A DNA stretch of 64,000 nt from Paenibacillus montaniterrae (GTDB lineage: Bacteria > Bacillota > Bacilli > Paenibacillales > Paenibacillaceae): positions 1,116,001 through 1,180,000 of the forward strand of contig NZ_BOSE01000001.1 in assembly GCF_018403185.1 (NCBI RefSeq), given 5' to 3'. The number at the start of each line of letters is the position of its first letter. The stretch's first letter is position 1. The notes beneath the pieces were generated by a model. It was given only the letters and a program-made list of their open reading frames with translations. It did not search any database and was not told where the DNA came from. Of the stretch, positions 50,578 to 59,685 are shown piece by piece. A program made the position numbers and the translations under genes.

Positions 50578-52142
50578 TCCACCAGTTTTCCTTTCGAAAG
50601 CTCTTCTTGAAATGCGCGAAGTCGGTTGTATCTGTCCTGCATTCGCTCAAAATAGCTTTGCCATACATGCGGCTGCTCCAGCTGCTCATAAAGCGCCTGC
50701 AGCTTTTTCATATGCTTGGCTGCTGTGCGGTAGCCTTGACGATTGCGGGTATGAATCGCAAACTCAATCGCTTGATGATAGATGGGCAGCAGCGCGGCTG
50801 GCGCTTGCCGCTCTATTTTTTGCAGATCAGAGCCCTTCAGCTCCTCCGGTCTGCGTCCCATATACATTTGCAAATCTGCCCATGCCTCAAAGCGGCCATG
50901 CGCATAATAATGCTCCGTTAATGCTTGATAGGAATGCGGCAGTAGCGCCAGCATAGCCTCCAGCCAGCGGCTTTGCTCAGGCTGAAGCGCGCTCGCTTTC
51001 CGGCAAAGCGCCAAAAATGGCCCAACAGAACGAAGCTGGCTGCCGGAAGCGAACTGCTGCTGCAGCCGGTCCATCCACATTTCAACCTTATCCCAATGCT
51101 GCGACTGCATTCTGCTTTCTACCATCGGGTACATTAATCGCTGTATTTTCTCAAACTGGCAATTTTCCAAATAAGCGAGCGCCTGCTCATCCTCCCCGGC
51201 TTGAAACGCCAGCACAGCCAAAGAGCCATAAATGACATGAACAATATGCGGCTTATGCTCATGGGCAAGCCTGAATTCCAGCTCCTGCTTCATCTCGCTT
51301 TGCAGCGCGTGGTGACCTGCAACAATTGATAAAATGCGATAATAAATATAATCCCATTCCAGCAGCGGCTTTTCATACATTTCCACACGAGCGTACACGA
51401 AGCTTAGAAGCTGTCTGATCCAGCGCTGTTCAAATTGCTGCAGCGGCTTAGCCTGCAGCTGCTCAAGCCACTCGTACAGCTGGACTGTCCACGGCTCGGC
51501 AATCCGCTTGAAGCTCATTTCATGATAGTAGCGGCTAAAGCTGTCGGCGGCCTGCAGGGCACGCTCTCCAAGATACAGCACAAATACGATGGAAGCGCAC
51601 CAATGCAGACGCTGCAGCTCATACTCGCTAGATTTGGCCATGCTTTTCATAGAGGTTAACGTTTGAGACAGCGGGTGGAAGGAATGCTTGCACTTCTTCC
51701 AGTCGTCCCCGTACTGCTCATTTAATTTGCGAAACAGCTCAGCTGCATCGGTCTGCTGATTGATCGCCGGCTGCTCCGACTCGCCCGGCTGCTTGGGCAG
51801 CGAAGCTTTGACAACGCCCAGCATTTGAAAATAGGCTTGCTCTGCGAGTACCTTGCCATTTTCAAGCGTCTTGCAATATTGAAGAAACAGTGCCCCGATA
51901 TGCTCACAAAATTGCGGTTGCTGACAGGTGCAGCTGCTGTATCGAATATGCTCCGAATCAATGACTACTGCATGTAGCTCTATATCTTTCACAATTCCAT
52001 TAATCATATGACCGGCGTATACGTTTATCTTTTGCACGGCTTCTGCCTGATACAGCTGCCATGCCCGCTTTACAATCGAAGTATACGAGCCAGCCTGGCA
52101 TAGCTCAGCAAACGCAGCCAGCAGTTGATTATAGATGTGCAT
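50574..52142 (-). CDS. SWIM zinc-finger protein (YwqB-like)
   Basis: The protein has 522 residues. The SWIM motif CxCx(n)CxH is seen near residue 63 (YSSCTCQQPQFCEHIGALF). The rest is alpha-helical with TPR-like repeats and no enzymatic motif. SWIM proteins commonly pair with SNF2 helicases in Firmicutes, and here translation is coupled to the SNF2 gene by an ATGA overlap. It is probably a DNA-binding or regulatory partner. GAGGTGA lies 10 nt before ATG 52142. Confidence 0.9.
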   Translation of the reverse strand: MHIYNQLLAAFAELCQAGSYTSIVKRAWQLYQAEAVQKINVYAGHMINGIVKDIELHAVVIDSEHIRYSSCTCQQPQFCEHIGALFLQYCKTLENGKVLAEQAYFQMLGVVKASLPKQPGESEQPAINQQTDAAELFRKLNEQYGDDWKKCKHSFHPLSQTLTSMKSMAKSSEYELQRLHWCASIVFVLYLGERALQAADSFSRYYHEMSFKRIAEPWTVQLYEWLEQLQAKPLQQFEQRWIRQLLSFVYARVEMYEKPLLEWDYIYYRILSIVAGHHALQSEMKQELEFRLAHEHKPHIVHVIYGSLAVLAFQAGEDEQALAYLENCQFEKIQRLMYPMVESRMQSQHWDKVEMWMDRLQQQFASGSQLRSVGPFLALCRKASALQPEQSRWLEAMLALLPHSYQALTEHYYAHGRFEAWADLQMYMGRRPEELKGSDLQKIERQAPAALLPIYHQAIEFAIHTRNRQGYRTAAKHMKKLQALYEQLEQPHVWQSYFERMQDRYNRLRAFQEELSKGKLVE

Positions 52143-52261
52143 GCTTATTTAGTCACCTCATTTCACTTCTCTCCATTCTATCTATTATATCAAAAAAATA
52201 AGGCTTCTATCATACATTTGATGCAGACCATTATAAAAATAAATGCACGGGCAAATAAATA

Positions 52262-52307
52262 AAGCATGTGAAATAGATTAGCGAATCACTGATCTTTTCA
52301 CATGCTT
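52262..52307 (-). terminator. Putative terminator of the orphan kinase gene
   Basis: AAGCATGTGAAA (52262-52273) pairs with TTTCACATGCTT (52296-52307). On the minus strand it is followed by TATTTATTT, 24 nt beyond the kinase stop. Confidence 0.65.
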
Positions 52308-52331
52308 ATCTCTATTCTATGCAGCAGCAGG

Positions 52332-54080
52332 CTATAGCGGAATGCGAACATCGAAGGAAATCGTCGTTGCATCAAGCGCCTTGACCTTCAATTCGCCTTT
52401 ATACTGCTTTACAATGCTGGCAATGATCGACAAGCCAAGCCCTTGATGCTCGCCGCTTTTGGTGCTAAAGCCGCTCTGAAACAGCGGGCTTGCTGCTCGC
52501 TGCTCTGCATCCTCGCAGTAATTGCTTATCGTAATATGCAAGGCGTGCTTCTCTTCTCTGCCGTATAAGGAAACGGCACGCAAGCTTTCCTCATAATGCA
52601 GCACCTCGTCAAATGCGTTATCAATCAAATTTCCAAGAATGCGATTAATGTCAAGCGCTTGTCCTGCCAATGCCTTGAGCTTTACCGCTTTAACATCATG
52701 CGTAAAGCGGATATGATAGGCCTCCGCCTGAGACAGCTTGGAGCGAATAAGTGCGGCTACCGCTGGATGTCCGATATTAATGTAATCATTGATCATATGA
52801 ATTTCGCCAGCTATTTCAGCGGTAAATTTCTCAAGCTCCTCGTATTGCTTGAGCTTTGCCAAGGAATGAATCGTCTGCACCTGATTGATGAAATCATGCC
52901 GCTGCGAGCGTATCGATTGAAACAAAGCGTTAATTTCCTCAATATATGTATCCTGAGCAACCTGAACCGCTTCCTCGCGTAAATTTTTGAAATAGTTCAT
53001 AATTAATATAACGGCCGGCACCATAATCGACATGATGATTAGCGTAATAAGCGCAACCTTGATCACGCTAGTCTTCAGGTCTTGCGAAATGTAATCGTAA
53101 TTGGAGGTAATGACAAGCACGTAGCCCTTCATTGGGCGGCCTTCTTCATCAACCATCACTAGCCGCTCATCCTCGACAAATACGGGAATAAACATTTTGT
53201 AGGTATGAACATCCTCTATGTGCTCTGTACGAATTACTCGCTCTCCTGTCTGAAACGCCTCGCGCACATCTGCTTCATCATGCCTGGATTTATATTGATA
53301 GCTGCCGTACAATACTGGCCGTTGCACAATATGCTTGCGCTCACTGCCGTCTTGCTCTATCGTTATTTTATCGTTAGGGAAGGTTAACGGATTGACGATG
53401 CTAATTTCCAGCAGGGATTCATCGGAGGATATAAGATCTTCAAATAATCGATCAAGCCCGGTTGCCTCGTTGTATTCATTAACAGCTGTATAATCGACAT
53501 AAGGGTCGATCATATAATTTTTCGTGCCATCGTAAAAATAACCCCATTTATAAATATTGGTATAGTCTGTAGACGACACCTCATACGGACCCGACCAGAA
53601 ATTCGGTAACGAAGTTCCCAACCATTCCTCGTCGATCTCCTTGCCTGCGAACAGCTCATGGAAGATGCGGTTCCATGGATCCCATGTGGATGTGCTTTTG
53701 TTCGTTTGCTTCGGATCAGACGATTGATACAGGACAATATCTCCGTCATGCAGCTTTTTTAATAGTGTTATATGAGATAAATCCAGCTCATGCGCCAATT
53801 CCTTCAGCTGGTCCGGGGTTATTTTCTCGATATCATCATCCAATGCATATTTAATCGCTATCGATGCTGCCCGCAGCTCGCGGCTAATTTGCTCTTCAAA
53901 CAAATCGAGACCTATTCGTTTTTGCTCTGCTGCATGCCTGATTTGGACGCCTAGCGAAATGAGCTGCTGTTCAAGCTCGTGCTGCAGCAGGTAGCGTGTT
54001 ATGTAGAAAAATACAACATTGTTAATAATGACGAGCAATACGATACTACTAATTGCGATTAACCATATGTTTCTCCGCAT
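52332..54080 (-). CDS. Orphan sensor histidine kinase, Spo0B/CitA (DcuS) class
   Basis: The protein has 582 residues. TM1 (about 5-27), a large extracytoplasmic sensor (about 28-330, not recognised as PAS or Cache with certainty), TM2 (about 340-365), then the SPOB_a H-box SQRHDFINQVQTIHSL and HATPase_c with LGNLIDNAFDEVL and GLGLSIIASIVKQYKGEL. Kinases of this class normally pair with LytTR or CitB-type regulators; none is adjacent here. ATG 54080 has AAGGAG 5 nt upstream; residues from 54119 are excluded. Its gene is monocistronic. The signal is unknown. Confidence 0.85.
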   Translation of the reverse strand: MRRNIWLIAISSIVLLVIINNVVFFYITRYLLQHELEQQLISLGVQIRHAAEQKRIGLDLFEEQISRELRAASIAIKYALDDDIEKITPDQLKELAHELDLSHITLLKKLHDGDIVLYQSSDPKQTNKSTSTWDPWNRIFHELFAGKEIDEEWLGTSLPNFWSGPYEVSSTDYTNIYKWGYFYDGTKNYMIDPYVDYTAVNEYNEATGLDRLFEDLISSDESLLEISIVNPLTFPNDKITIEQDGSERKHIVQRPVLYGSYQYKSRHDEADVREAFQTGERVIRTEHIEDVHTYKMFIPVFVEDERLVMVDEEGRPMKGYVLVITSNYDYISQDLKTSVIKVALITLIIMSIMVPAVILIMNYFKNLREEAVQVAQDTYIEEINALFQSIRSQRHDFINQVQTIHSLAKLKQYEELEKFTAEIAGEIHMINDYINIGHPAVAALIRSKLSQAEAYHIRFTHDVKAVKLKALAGQALDINRILGNLIDNAFDEVLHYEESLRAVSLYGREEKHALHITISNYCEDAEQRAASPLFQSGFSTKSGEHQGLGLSIIASIVKQYKGELKVKALDATTISFDVRIPL

Positions 54081-54518
54081 CGCGACTCCTTCTATATTGA
54101 AACAAATAAAAATAAACAACTAATCCATATTATCATAAAATGTTAATAGCGTCTGTGTGAATTGTCGTTGCAGGACAAAAAATGTTGACAGCTTCACCAA
54201 ACATTTTTACATGACTGTTGAATTTGTTCTTTTCAACCAAATTGTACCATACAAACTTGTTCTACACATCACATTTCTCATGCATATTCAACAAATTCCG
54301 CTGCTTTTTCATATTGCTGCTTCAACAAGCAACCAAACAAAAACACATACGATGTAAAATATTTCAATATAATTAAACTTATGTTCTATTATATCTTTTT
54401 ATGATATTTTTATCTGGATTTGGAGTACAAAAAAAGCCAGCCTGATGGCTGACTCGAAAAACTTCCGGTTCAAACGAGAAGGTGCTGACTGCTAGATCAA
54501 TAAGCGCGGCGCAATGCC
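54081..54518. other. Intergenic AT-rich region
   Basis: 438 bases without a supported gene. The left part should hold the promoter of the orphan kinase; ATAATATGG preceded by TTAACATTTTATGAT on the minus strand near 54130-54150 is the only candidate -10. The right part carries the terminator of the two-component operon at 54430-54454. Confidence 0.45.
54430..54454 (-). terminator. Intrinsic terminator of the haem-locus two-component operon
   Basis: On the minus strand AGTCAGCC-ATCA-GGCTGGCT is followed by TTTTTTTG. Confidence 0.85.
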
Positions 54519-55409
54519 TTAAGGACGCCGTAAGGGCAAGGGCAAAGCTACGACTGCCTTCGTACCGACGTTCTGCTCGCTTGAAATATGAATGGTTCCG
54601 CCATGCAGCTGAACGATTTTTTGCGCAATGGAAAGCCCTAATCCTGTACTTCCGCTATCTTCTTTATGTTCCTGATTGTCTTTAAAGTAATAGCGGTCAA
54701 AGATATGCGGCATTAGCTCATCTGCTATGCCTTCCCCTGTATCTGATAGATGAACGATGCATGCTTCTACCGTGCAAACCGCTTCTATGGTGATGGCGCC
54801 TCCCGGCGGCGTATGCTTGATTGCATTGGATAATAAATTGCTCCATACCTGCTGCAGCAGCACTTGATCGCCATATATGGAGCTTTGATCATTTGCTATT
54901 AACGCGCTCATAATATGCTTATTTGCCAGCTGCCATTCATAAAGCTGCAGCACTTGACGCAGCTGCTGCTTGAGCAAATAATGCCGCTTCGCAATGGCTC
55001 TGCTTTCGTTCTCCAGGCGCGATAACAGCAGCAGTTGACGGGTTAAGGCCGACAGCTGTCCTGCCGCCTCACTAATCGTTTGTGCATAACGAGCACGCTG
55101 CTCCGAATCGAGCTCTTCCTCCAGCAGCAGCTGCGCATAGCTTTGAATTGAGGCGAGCGAGGCGTGCACCTCATGGGAAACGTTGGCGACGAATTCCTTG
55201 CCTACTTGTTCATTTAATTGCAGCTCACGCTGCTTCAGCTGCAATTGCGTAATCTGATGCTCCTTGTCGGCATGATGGCGGCGCATTTTGCCAAGCAGGC
55301 ACAATAGTGCTGCGACAGCGAGCAGCAGCAGCACAGCCGCAGTGCGCAGCAGCTGAAGCTCAACTTCTTGCTCCAGAGCTGGATGCTGGAGCTGCATGGC
55401 GACGCTCAT
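54519..55409 (-). CDS. Histidine kinase of the haem locus, with minimal sensor
   Basis: The protein has 296 residues. A short N-terminal exposed segment (about 20 residues) and one membrane helix (LLLLAVAALLCLLG) lead straight to HisKA and HATPase_c: NLLSNAIKHTPPGG, DTGEGIADELMPHIFDRYYF, STGLGLSIAQKIV. There is no extracytoplasmic sensor domain, unlike HssS. The H-box reads SHEVHASLASIQSYAQLLL, with the usual Pro after His-Glu replaced. It overlaps the response regulator by four bases (ATGA). It probably senses within the membrane or cytoplasm, or needs a partner. Confidence 0.87.
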   Translation of the reverse strand: MSVAMQLQHPALEQEVELQLLRTAAVLLLLAVAALLCLLGKMRRHHADKEHQITQLQLKQRELQLNEQVGKEFVANVSHEVHASLASIQSYAQLLLEEELDSEQRARYAQTISEAAGQLSALTRQLLLLSRLENESRAIAKRHYLLKQQLRQVLQLYEWQLANKHIMSALIANDQSSIYGDQVLLQQVWSNLLSNAIKHTPPGGAITIEAVCTVEACIVHLSDTGEGIADELMPHIFDRYYFKDNQEHKEDSGSTGLGLSIAQKIVQLHGGTIHISSEQNVGTKAVVALPLPLRRP

Positions 55410-56083
55410 TGGCCAGACACCTCAAGCTTGTAGCCAATTCCTCTAATCGTACGTATGGCAAAGCTGTCCTTATAGTTCAAGAAGCGTTTGCGAAGCCGCT
55501 TAATATGTACATCAACAGTACGCTCATCACCAGCGTAGTCCGCTCCCCAGATGAGGCGGATCAGCTCTTCTCTGGCAAACAATCTGCCCGGATACTGTGC
55601 CAGCTGAGCGAGCAGCTCGAATTCCTTAAGCGGCAGCAGCAGCACAGCCTCGCCGTCTACAATTTCATGGTTTTTGCGATCAATGAGCAATTGATTCAGC
55701 CTGATTTTGTCGCTCGATGCCAGGGAATAGCGCCGGAACAGCGCTTTAACTCTATATAGAAGCTCGACAATTTCAAATGGCTTCGTTACGTAGTCATCCG
55801 TTCCGCTCAAGTAGCCCTGCTCCTTGTCCTCCAGCTGCTGGCAGGCTGTCAGCAAAATAATCGGAATGTCGTAATTGCTTCTAATATATTCACAAACATA
55901 GAGACCGTTCAGGCCCGGCATCTTCACATCAATGATTGCCAAGTCGATTTTATGCTGCTTCATCTGAAGTATCGCTTCCTCACCATTGCAAGCTTCAATT
56001 ACTCTAAAGCCTTCTCTTGTCATGTAATGATTAAGCAATGCTCGATTGTTGGCATCATCATCGGCAATTAAAAGATGCTTCAC
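55406..56083 (-). CDS. OmpR-family response regulator of the haem locus
   Basis: The protein has 225 residues. The receiver has DDD, phospho-acceptor DLAIIDVKMPGLNG and GTDDYVTKPFE; the winged helix ends RTVDVHIKRLRKRF and IRGIGYKLE. The start is GTG 56083, with GGAGG 11 nt upstream; the frame to 56095 starts too near the ribosome site. It lies beneath a Fur box, next to NEAT and IsdE genes, like HssRS haem-stress systems by position, although its kinase is different. TATGAAC direct repeats near the NEAT genes are candidate binding sites. Confidence 0.9.
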   Translation of the reverse strand: MKHLLIADDDANNRALLNHYMTREGFRVIEACNGEEAILQMKQHKIDLAIIDVKMPGLNGLYVCEYIRSNYDIPIILLTACQQLEDKEQGYLSGTDDYVTKPFEIVELLYRVKALFRRYSLASSDKIRLNQLLIDRKNHEIVDGEAVLLLPLKEFELLAQLAQYPGRLFAREELIRLIWGADYAGDERTVDVHIKRLRKRFLNYKDSFAIRTIRGIGYKLEVSGQ

Positions 56084-56131
56084 AGCAATTTCCACCTCCA
56101 GGTATTTAGCTGCTAATATTTGTATATAATA

Positions 56132-56152
56132 TGATAATGATAATCAATATCA
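56132..56152. promoter_or_regulatory. Fur box upstream of the response regulator
   Basis: TGATAATGATAATCAATATC matches the Fur consensus GATAATGATAATCATTATC at nearly all positions. It lies 49-69 bp upstream of the regulator start, so the two-component system itself is probably iron-repressed. Confidence 0.8.
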
Positions 56153-56168
56153 TATTAATTGTAAACCT

Positions 56169-57125
56169 CTACTTTTGCGCAAGTTCGGGATAGAGCATCG
56201 GCAATAGTGCATCAATTGCTTCAATTGCCAGCAGATTTCCTGTTGTACCGAACAGTCTCTCCTCCAGGTCATAGACGCGCTCATTTTGTACGGCATTAAA
56301 ATGCTTCCATATATCGTTGGTCTTAAACTCTTCGTCGAACATTTTCACAACCTCATCCGGCATACCGTGCGCCGCACGCAAAATAACATCAGGATTGGAT
56401 TGGAACAGGTATTCTGTATTGGATGCCAAATATTCGACCTCCTCCCCCTGCACAACGTTAATCCCGCCAGCAAGTCTGACCAAATCTCCGATATATGAAT
56501 GCTCAGTCGCCACCAAATAGCTTCCCGGTATTCCCATCAGAATGAGTACCGTTGGATTTTCATAGCTTGCAGTCAGCTCCTTAATATCGCTGACCTTTTG
56601 CTCAAATTTGCCGACCAGCTCCGCAGCTTGTGCACTGCGATCATATTTTTCACCGAGGTCAAGCATCGATTGATTCATCGACGCAACACTCGTTAGATTA
56701 AGAAAGGTCGCCTCAATGCCCGCTTCCTCAAATACCGGCTTCAAATCATACTCCAGGGTTGTAACGGAAAGCACCTCACTTGGCTTAAGCGACTTGACCA
56801 GCTCCATATCCGGGCTCATCGGATTGCCAACTCGTGTTGCGTCATCATAGCGTTGTGGCAGCTCCTTGACACTGGTGGGTACGCCTATTACATCGAGCTC
56901 CAATGCGTCCAGCATTTGCGTAATCGCCACGGTAGTTGAGACAATACGAGGGCTTTCATTGGCGTTGGCGCTATTCTGCTCCGCAGTCGAGATGCTCTGT
57001 GGCAATGTTTCAGCAGAAGCCTGCTGAGCATTGGCTGCCTGTTCATTCCCTTGATTCTGTGCACAGCCTGTCAATATAAACAGCAGCAACAGAAGACTTG
57101 CCACAATATATGAATGTCTTTTCAT
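56169..57125 (-). CDS. isdE: Haem ABC transporter substrate-binding lipoprotein, IsdE-like
   Basis: The protein has 318 residues. A lipoprotein signal (LFILTGC) is followed by a low-complexity Gln/Ala/Ser linker and a helical-backbone binding protein. The haem-ligand positions of S. aureus IsdE are both present: Met in VGNPMSPDMELV and His in ILRAAHGMPDEV. Further motifs are PRIVSTTVAITQMLDAL and GGINVV. It takes haem from NEAT proteins and passes it to a permease. The permease and ATPase are not in this window. ATG 57125 has GGGAGG 7 nt upstream. Confidence 0.93.
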   Translation of the reverse strand: MKRHSYIVASLLLLLFILTGCAQNQGNEQAANAQQASAETLPQSISTAEQNSANANESPRIVSTTVAITQMLDALELDVIGVPTSVKELPQRYDDATRVGNPMSPDMELVKSLKPSEVLSVTTLEYDLKPVFEEAGIEATFLNLTSVASMNQSMLDLGEKYDRSAQAAELVGKFEQKVSDIKELTASYENPTVLILMGIPGSYLVATEHSYIGDLVRLAGGINVVQGEEVEYLASNTEYLFQSNPDVILRAAHGMPDEVVKMFDEEFKTNDIWKHFNAVQNERVYDLEERLFGTTGNLLAIEAIDALLPMLYPELAQK

Positions 57126-57152
57126 TATATTACCTCCCCTATAATGCGCTAA

Positions 57153-57176
57153 ATGGGGACAGCTCTCTGTCCCCAT
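57153..57176 (-). other. Intercistronic hairpin between NEAT-SLH and isdE genes
   Basis: ATGGGGACAG (57153-57162) pairs perfectly with CTGTCCCCAT (57167-57176), with a 4-nt loop. The T-tract is short, so it may attenuate or stabilise the transcript before isdE. Confidence 0.55.
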
Positions 57177-57224
57177 CGTAGCTTCTATTTACAAATCAGA
57201 CCGATCTGACCTTCTTAATTGCGC

Positions 57225-58412
57225 TTAGAGCTTCGCATCAAGCAGGCGCATAATAAGCGTCAGTGCCTCTGCTCTCGTAGCTGATGCAGCAGGCTCAAAT
57301 TTGTTATCGCTCGTTCCGCTAATTAGCCCCGCTTTCACTGCCGCTGCAACCTCCTGCTGCGCCCATTGCGGAATTAGCTGTTTGTCCGCAAAGCTTAATG
57401 CATCAGCTTCGTTTAGCTGCAGCCCGGCTGCACGCGCAATCACTACCGCCAGCTCAGCCCGAGAAATATTGCTGCTTGCGCGGAATGTTCCATCGCTATA
57501 GCCGCTTATTAGCTTCGCTGCTGCTGCGCGCTTAATATGCTCGCTCGCCCAATCCGGAATGGACGCTTGATCTGCAAAGCTGCTTGAAGACTGGGCTTGC
57601 GGCAGCTCTAATGCTCTGCTTATCAATACTGCAAATTCTGCTCGGCTGATGACAGCATTCGGCTTGAACGTTCCATCATGATAGCCGCTGGCTATGCCTT
57701 GCTCTACTGCACGTGAGATTGCCGACTTCGCCCAATGGCCTTCAACATCGGCAAAGCTGCCAGCTGCAGTCTGCTCTTCACCGGGCTCCTCGCCTGCTGC
57801 TTCTTCTTCAGCCGCGCCATTATCGTCATCATATCCGCTAGGGAAGCCGACATTGCCAGCCTTGGTAGGGACAGCGGCAGCAGCATCTACAGCTTCAATC
57901 GTTTCAGGAAGAAATTGAAATCGAATATCATATTCGTTAATGTACTTGAAGTTAATCGCCTCGATAACCCAATTGATGCTTATCCAGGCAGGATGGATTG
58001 CAGACAAATCATCAAGCTCGAAAGTAACAACCCGTCTGTTTTGCTCGGGCTCCTCATTGGACACAATGCCCTCGCTGCCGTTCAGCTTGAGTCCGACAAT
58101 TTCCTTGCTTTGCAGCACCGTAAAGGATACTGTTTTCTTGCCATCTTTCACCTTTAACAGTGCTGGACTGACCAAATATTGTGCAGACATTGACGTTTTA
58201 TCTTCCTTAGCGTACAAAATCGTATAATCGATATAGTAAGTGCCATCTGCCAGCTTGCTTGCATCGGTAGATGAGCTGGCAGAGCCCAATTCGGAGACTC
58301 CTTCAGCTGCTTGTAGCGACTGTCCGAAGCTGGCAAATGAGAAAAGCATGAAAGCTGCGACCATTCCGAACAGCAGCAGCTTATTTTTTTCAGCATGCAT
58401 GAACCAATTCAC
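57225..58412 (-). CDS. NEAT-domain haem protein with three SLH repeats
   Basis: The protein has 395 residues. A signal peptide (about 1-35) leads to a NEAT domain (about 55-165) with haem-ligand motif YxxxY as YINEY. An acidic Gly-rich linker follows, then three SLH repeats (GHWAKSAISRAVEQGIASGY, ASEHIKRAAAAKLISGY, AQQEVAAAVKAGLISG) that bind pyruvylated cell-wall polymer. Its NEAT and SLH closely match the third NEAT and the SLH part of the 59710 gene, suggesting partial duplication. GTG 58412 follows AAGGAG by 8 nt; a GTG at 58421 sits too close to that site. Confidence 0.9.
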   Translation of the reverse strand: MNWFMHAEKNKLLLFGMVAAFMLFSFASFGQSLQAAEGVSELGSASSSTDASKLADGTYYIDYTILYAKEDKTSMSAQYLVSPALLKVKDGKKTVSFTVLQSKEIVGLKLNGSEGIVSNEEPEQNRRVVTFELDDLSAIHPAWISINWVIEAINFKYINEYDIRFQFLPETIEAVDAAAAVPTKAGNVGFPSGYDDDNGAAEEEAAGEEPGEEQTAAGSFADVEGHWAKSAISRAVEQGIASGYHDGTFKPNAVISRAEFAVLISRALELPQAQSSSSFADQASIPDWASEHIKRAAAAKLISGYSDGTFRASSNISRAELAVVIARAAGLQLNEADALSFADKQLIPQWAQQEVAAAVKAGLISGTSDNKFEPAASATRAEALTLIMRLLDAKL

Positions 58413-58467
58413 GCGACACACTCCTTAGACTCTTTTAAACTCCTTTTAGGCCTCTTTTTAGCTCATT

Positions 58468-59592
58468 TTAGGCTGCTTTCGATTTTCGCTTGCGATATAC
58501 TGCAATCACAATAATAGAAGCGACAAGCAGCACCGCCAGAAAAACGATCGTAAGAACGCCATTCTTTTTGCTTGGAGCCTGCTCCACGCTTGCTGCAACG
58601 ATTGTATCGCTGTTCTCTTCCACAGCACCGTCCAGCGCCGCTGTTAGCTCAACCGCCTTCTGATCATCGGCTGCTGCATTACCTTGCTTCGTATTTGCAG
58701 AATTGGCATTACTAGAGTTATTACTTTGCTCCGCTCCCTCGTTATTGTCTTCGGTCTGCTCTAATAAAGCCTTATTTTCGTCCGTTTCCTTGTCGTTATC
58801 ACCAGTGCTGGATGCATCATCGTCTTTACTGGACGTATCGTCAGCAGAAGCTGCACTTTCTGTCGTGCCTGTTTTCGACTGTGCAGACGAGCCCTCAGCA
58901 GCTTTCTCATCACCTTTTGCTGCCGCGCTTGGCTGCGTCGTACTTGTACTTTGCTGCGGTGTCGCGCTTGCCTGCGGCTTCGCACTTGCTTGTGTTGTAG
59001 CACCTGCCTGCGGCTTCACACTTGCTTGTGGTGTCGCACCTGCCTGCGGCTTCGCACTTGCTTGTGGTGTTGTGCTAACATGTAGTGTTGCGCTAGCCTG
59101 TGGTGTTGTGCTGGCCTTAGGCTCGCTAATCAGCTTCAGTGTGTCTGTATCGTATACAAAACGTATCGTATAATCATGGTCATAATCTATTTCCGGAACC
59201 GTCACATGAATTTTGGAAAGCATCGGCTTATCCAGGCTATCCAGCGAAAACTGAACAAGTCTTGTGTTTTTCTCAGCATCCTCACTGATTACTTTCGCGT
59301 CAGCATAGCTGCTGCCGCTCGGCGTTTTGAACTGCGTAACCCATTCGCTATGATTGATCGTCATTCGCACCGAAATTGCTCCACCGCTTACAATTACGGT
59401 AGCTGGCTTTTCCCAATAATCATTAGCCATGGAAACCGATTCATCGTCCGGCTTTTTAATCATGTAGTCGATTGTATATGTACCGTCGGACAATTCAGCC
59501 GCGTAAACAGACGATCCTCCCCCATTAAAAGCAATTAGCAGAGCAAACAGCAGCAAGCCGCCGCATATTACTTTTGAAAAGTATCTAACGAT
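58468..59592 (-). CDS. isdC: IsdC-like NEAT haem protein with membrane anchor
   Basis: From an ATC at 59592 the protein has 374 residues (from ATG 59622, 384). A signal peptide ends in VYAAEL. The single NEAT domain has haem motif YDHDY, as in IsdC. A Ser/Thr/Ala/Gln-rich stalk follows, with ATPQASA and KPQASA repeats and an acidic part. The C-terminus is a membrane helix with basic tail (LTIVFLAVLLVASIIVIAVYRKRKSK); no LPxTG or NPQTN sortase motif is visible. GGGAGGAG at 59599-59606 is 6 nt before ATC, whereas ATG 59622 has no ribosome site. A perfect 19-bp Fur palindrome lies upstream. Confidence 0.88.
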   Translation of the reverse strand: MVRYFSKVICGGLLLFALLIAFNGGGSSVYAAELSDGTYTIDYMIKKPDDESVSMANDYWEKPATVIVSGGAISVRMTINHSEWVTQFKTPSGSSYADAKVISEDAEKNTRLVQFSLDSLDKPMLSKIHVTVPEIDYDHDYTIRFVYDTDTLKLISEPKASTTPQASATLHVSTTPQASAKPQAGATPQASVKPQAGATTQASAKPQASATPQQSTSTTQPSAAAKGDEKAAEGSSAQSKTGTTESAASADDTSSKDDDASSTGDNDKETDENKALLEQTEDNNEGAEQSNNSSNANSANTKQGNAAADDQKAVELTAALDGAVEENSDTIVAASVEQAPSKKNGVLTIVFLAVLLVASIIVIAVYRKRKSKAA

Positions 59593-59651
59593 TGTCTTCT
59601 CCTCCCTTTCTATCTTTCGCATAATGCTGCAATTATCATTTACGACAAGAA

Positions 59652-59670
59652 AATGATAATCATTATCATT
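59652..59670. promoter_or_regulatory. Fur box upstream of isdC-like gene
   Basis: AATGATAATCATTATCATT is a perfect 19-bp palindrome and includes the Fur core GATAATCATTATC. It is 60-80 bp upstream of the likely start. Confidence 0.9.
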
Positions 59671-59685
59671 AATGTAAACTCGAAT

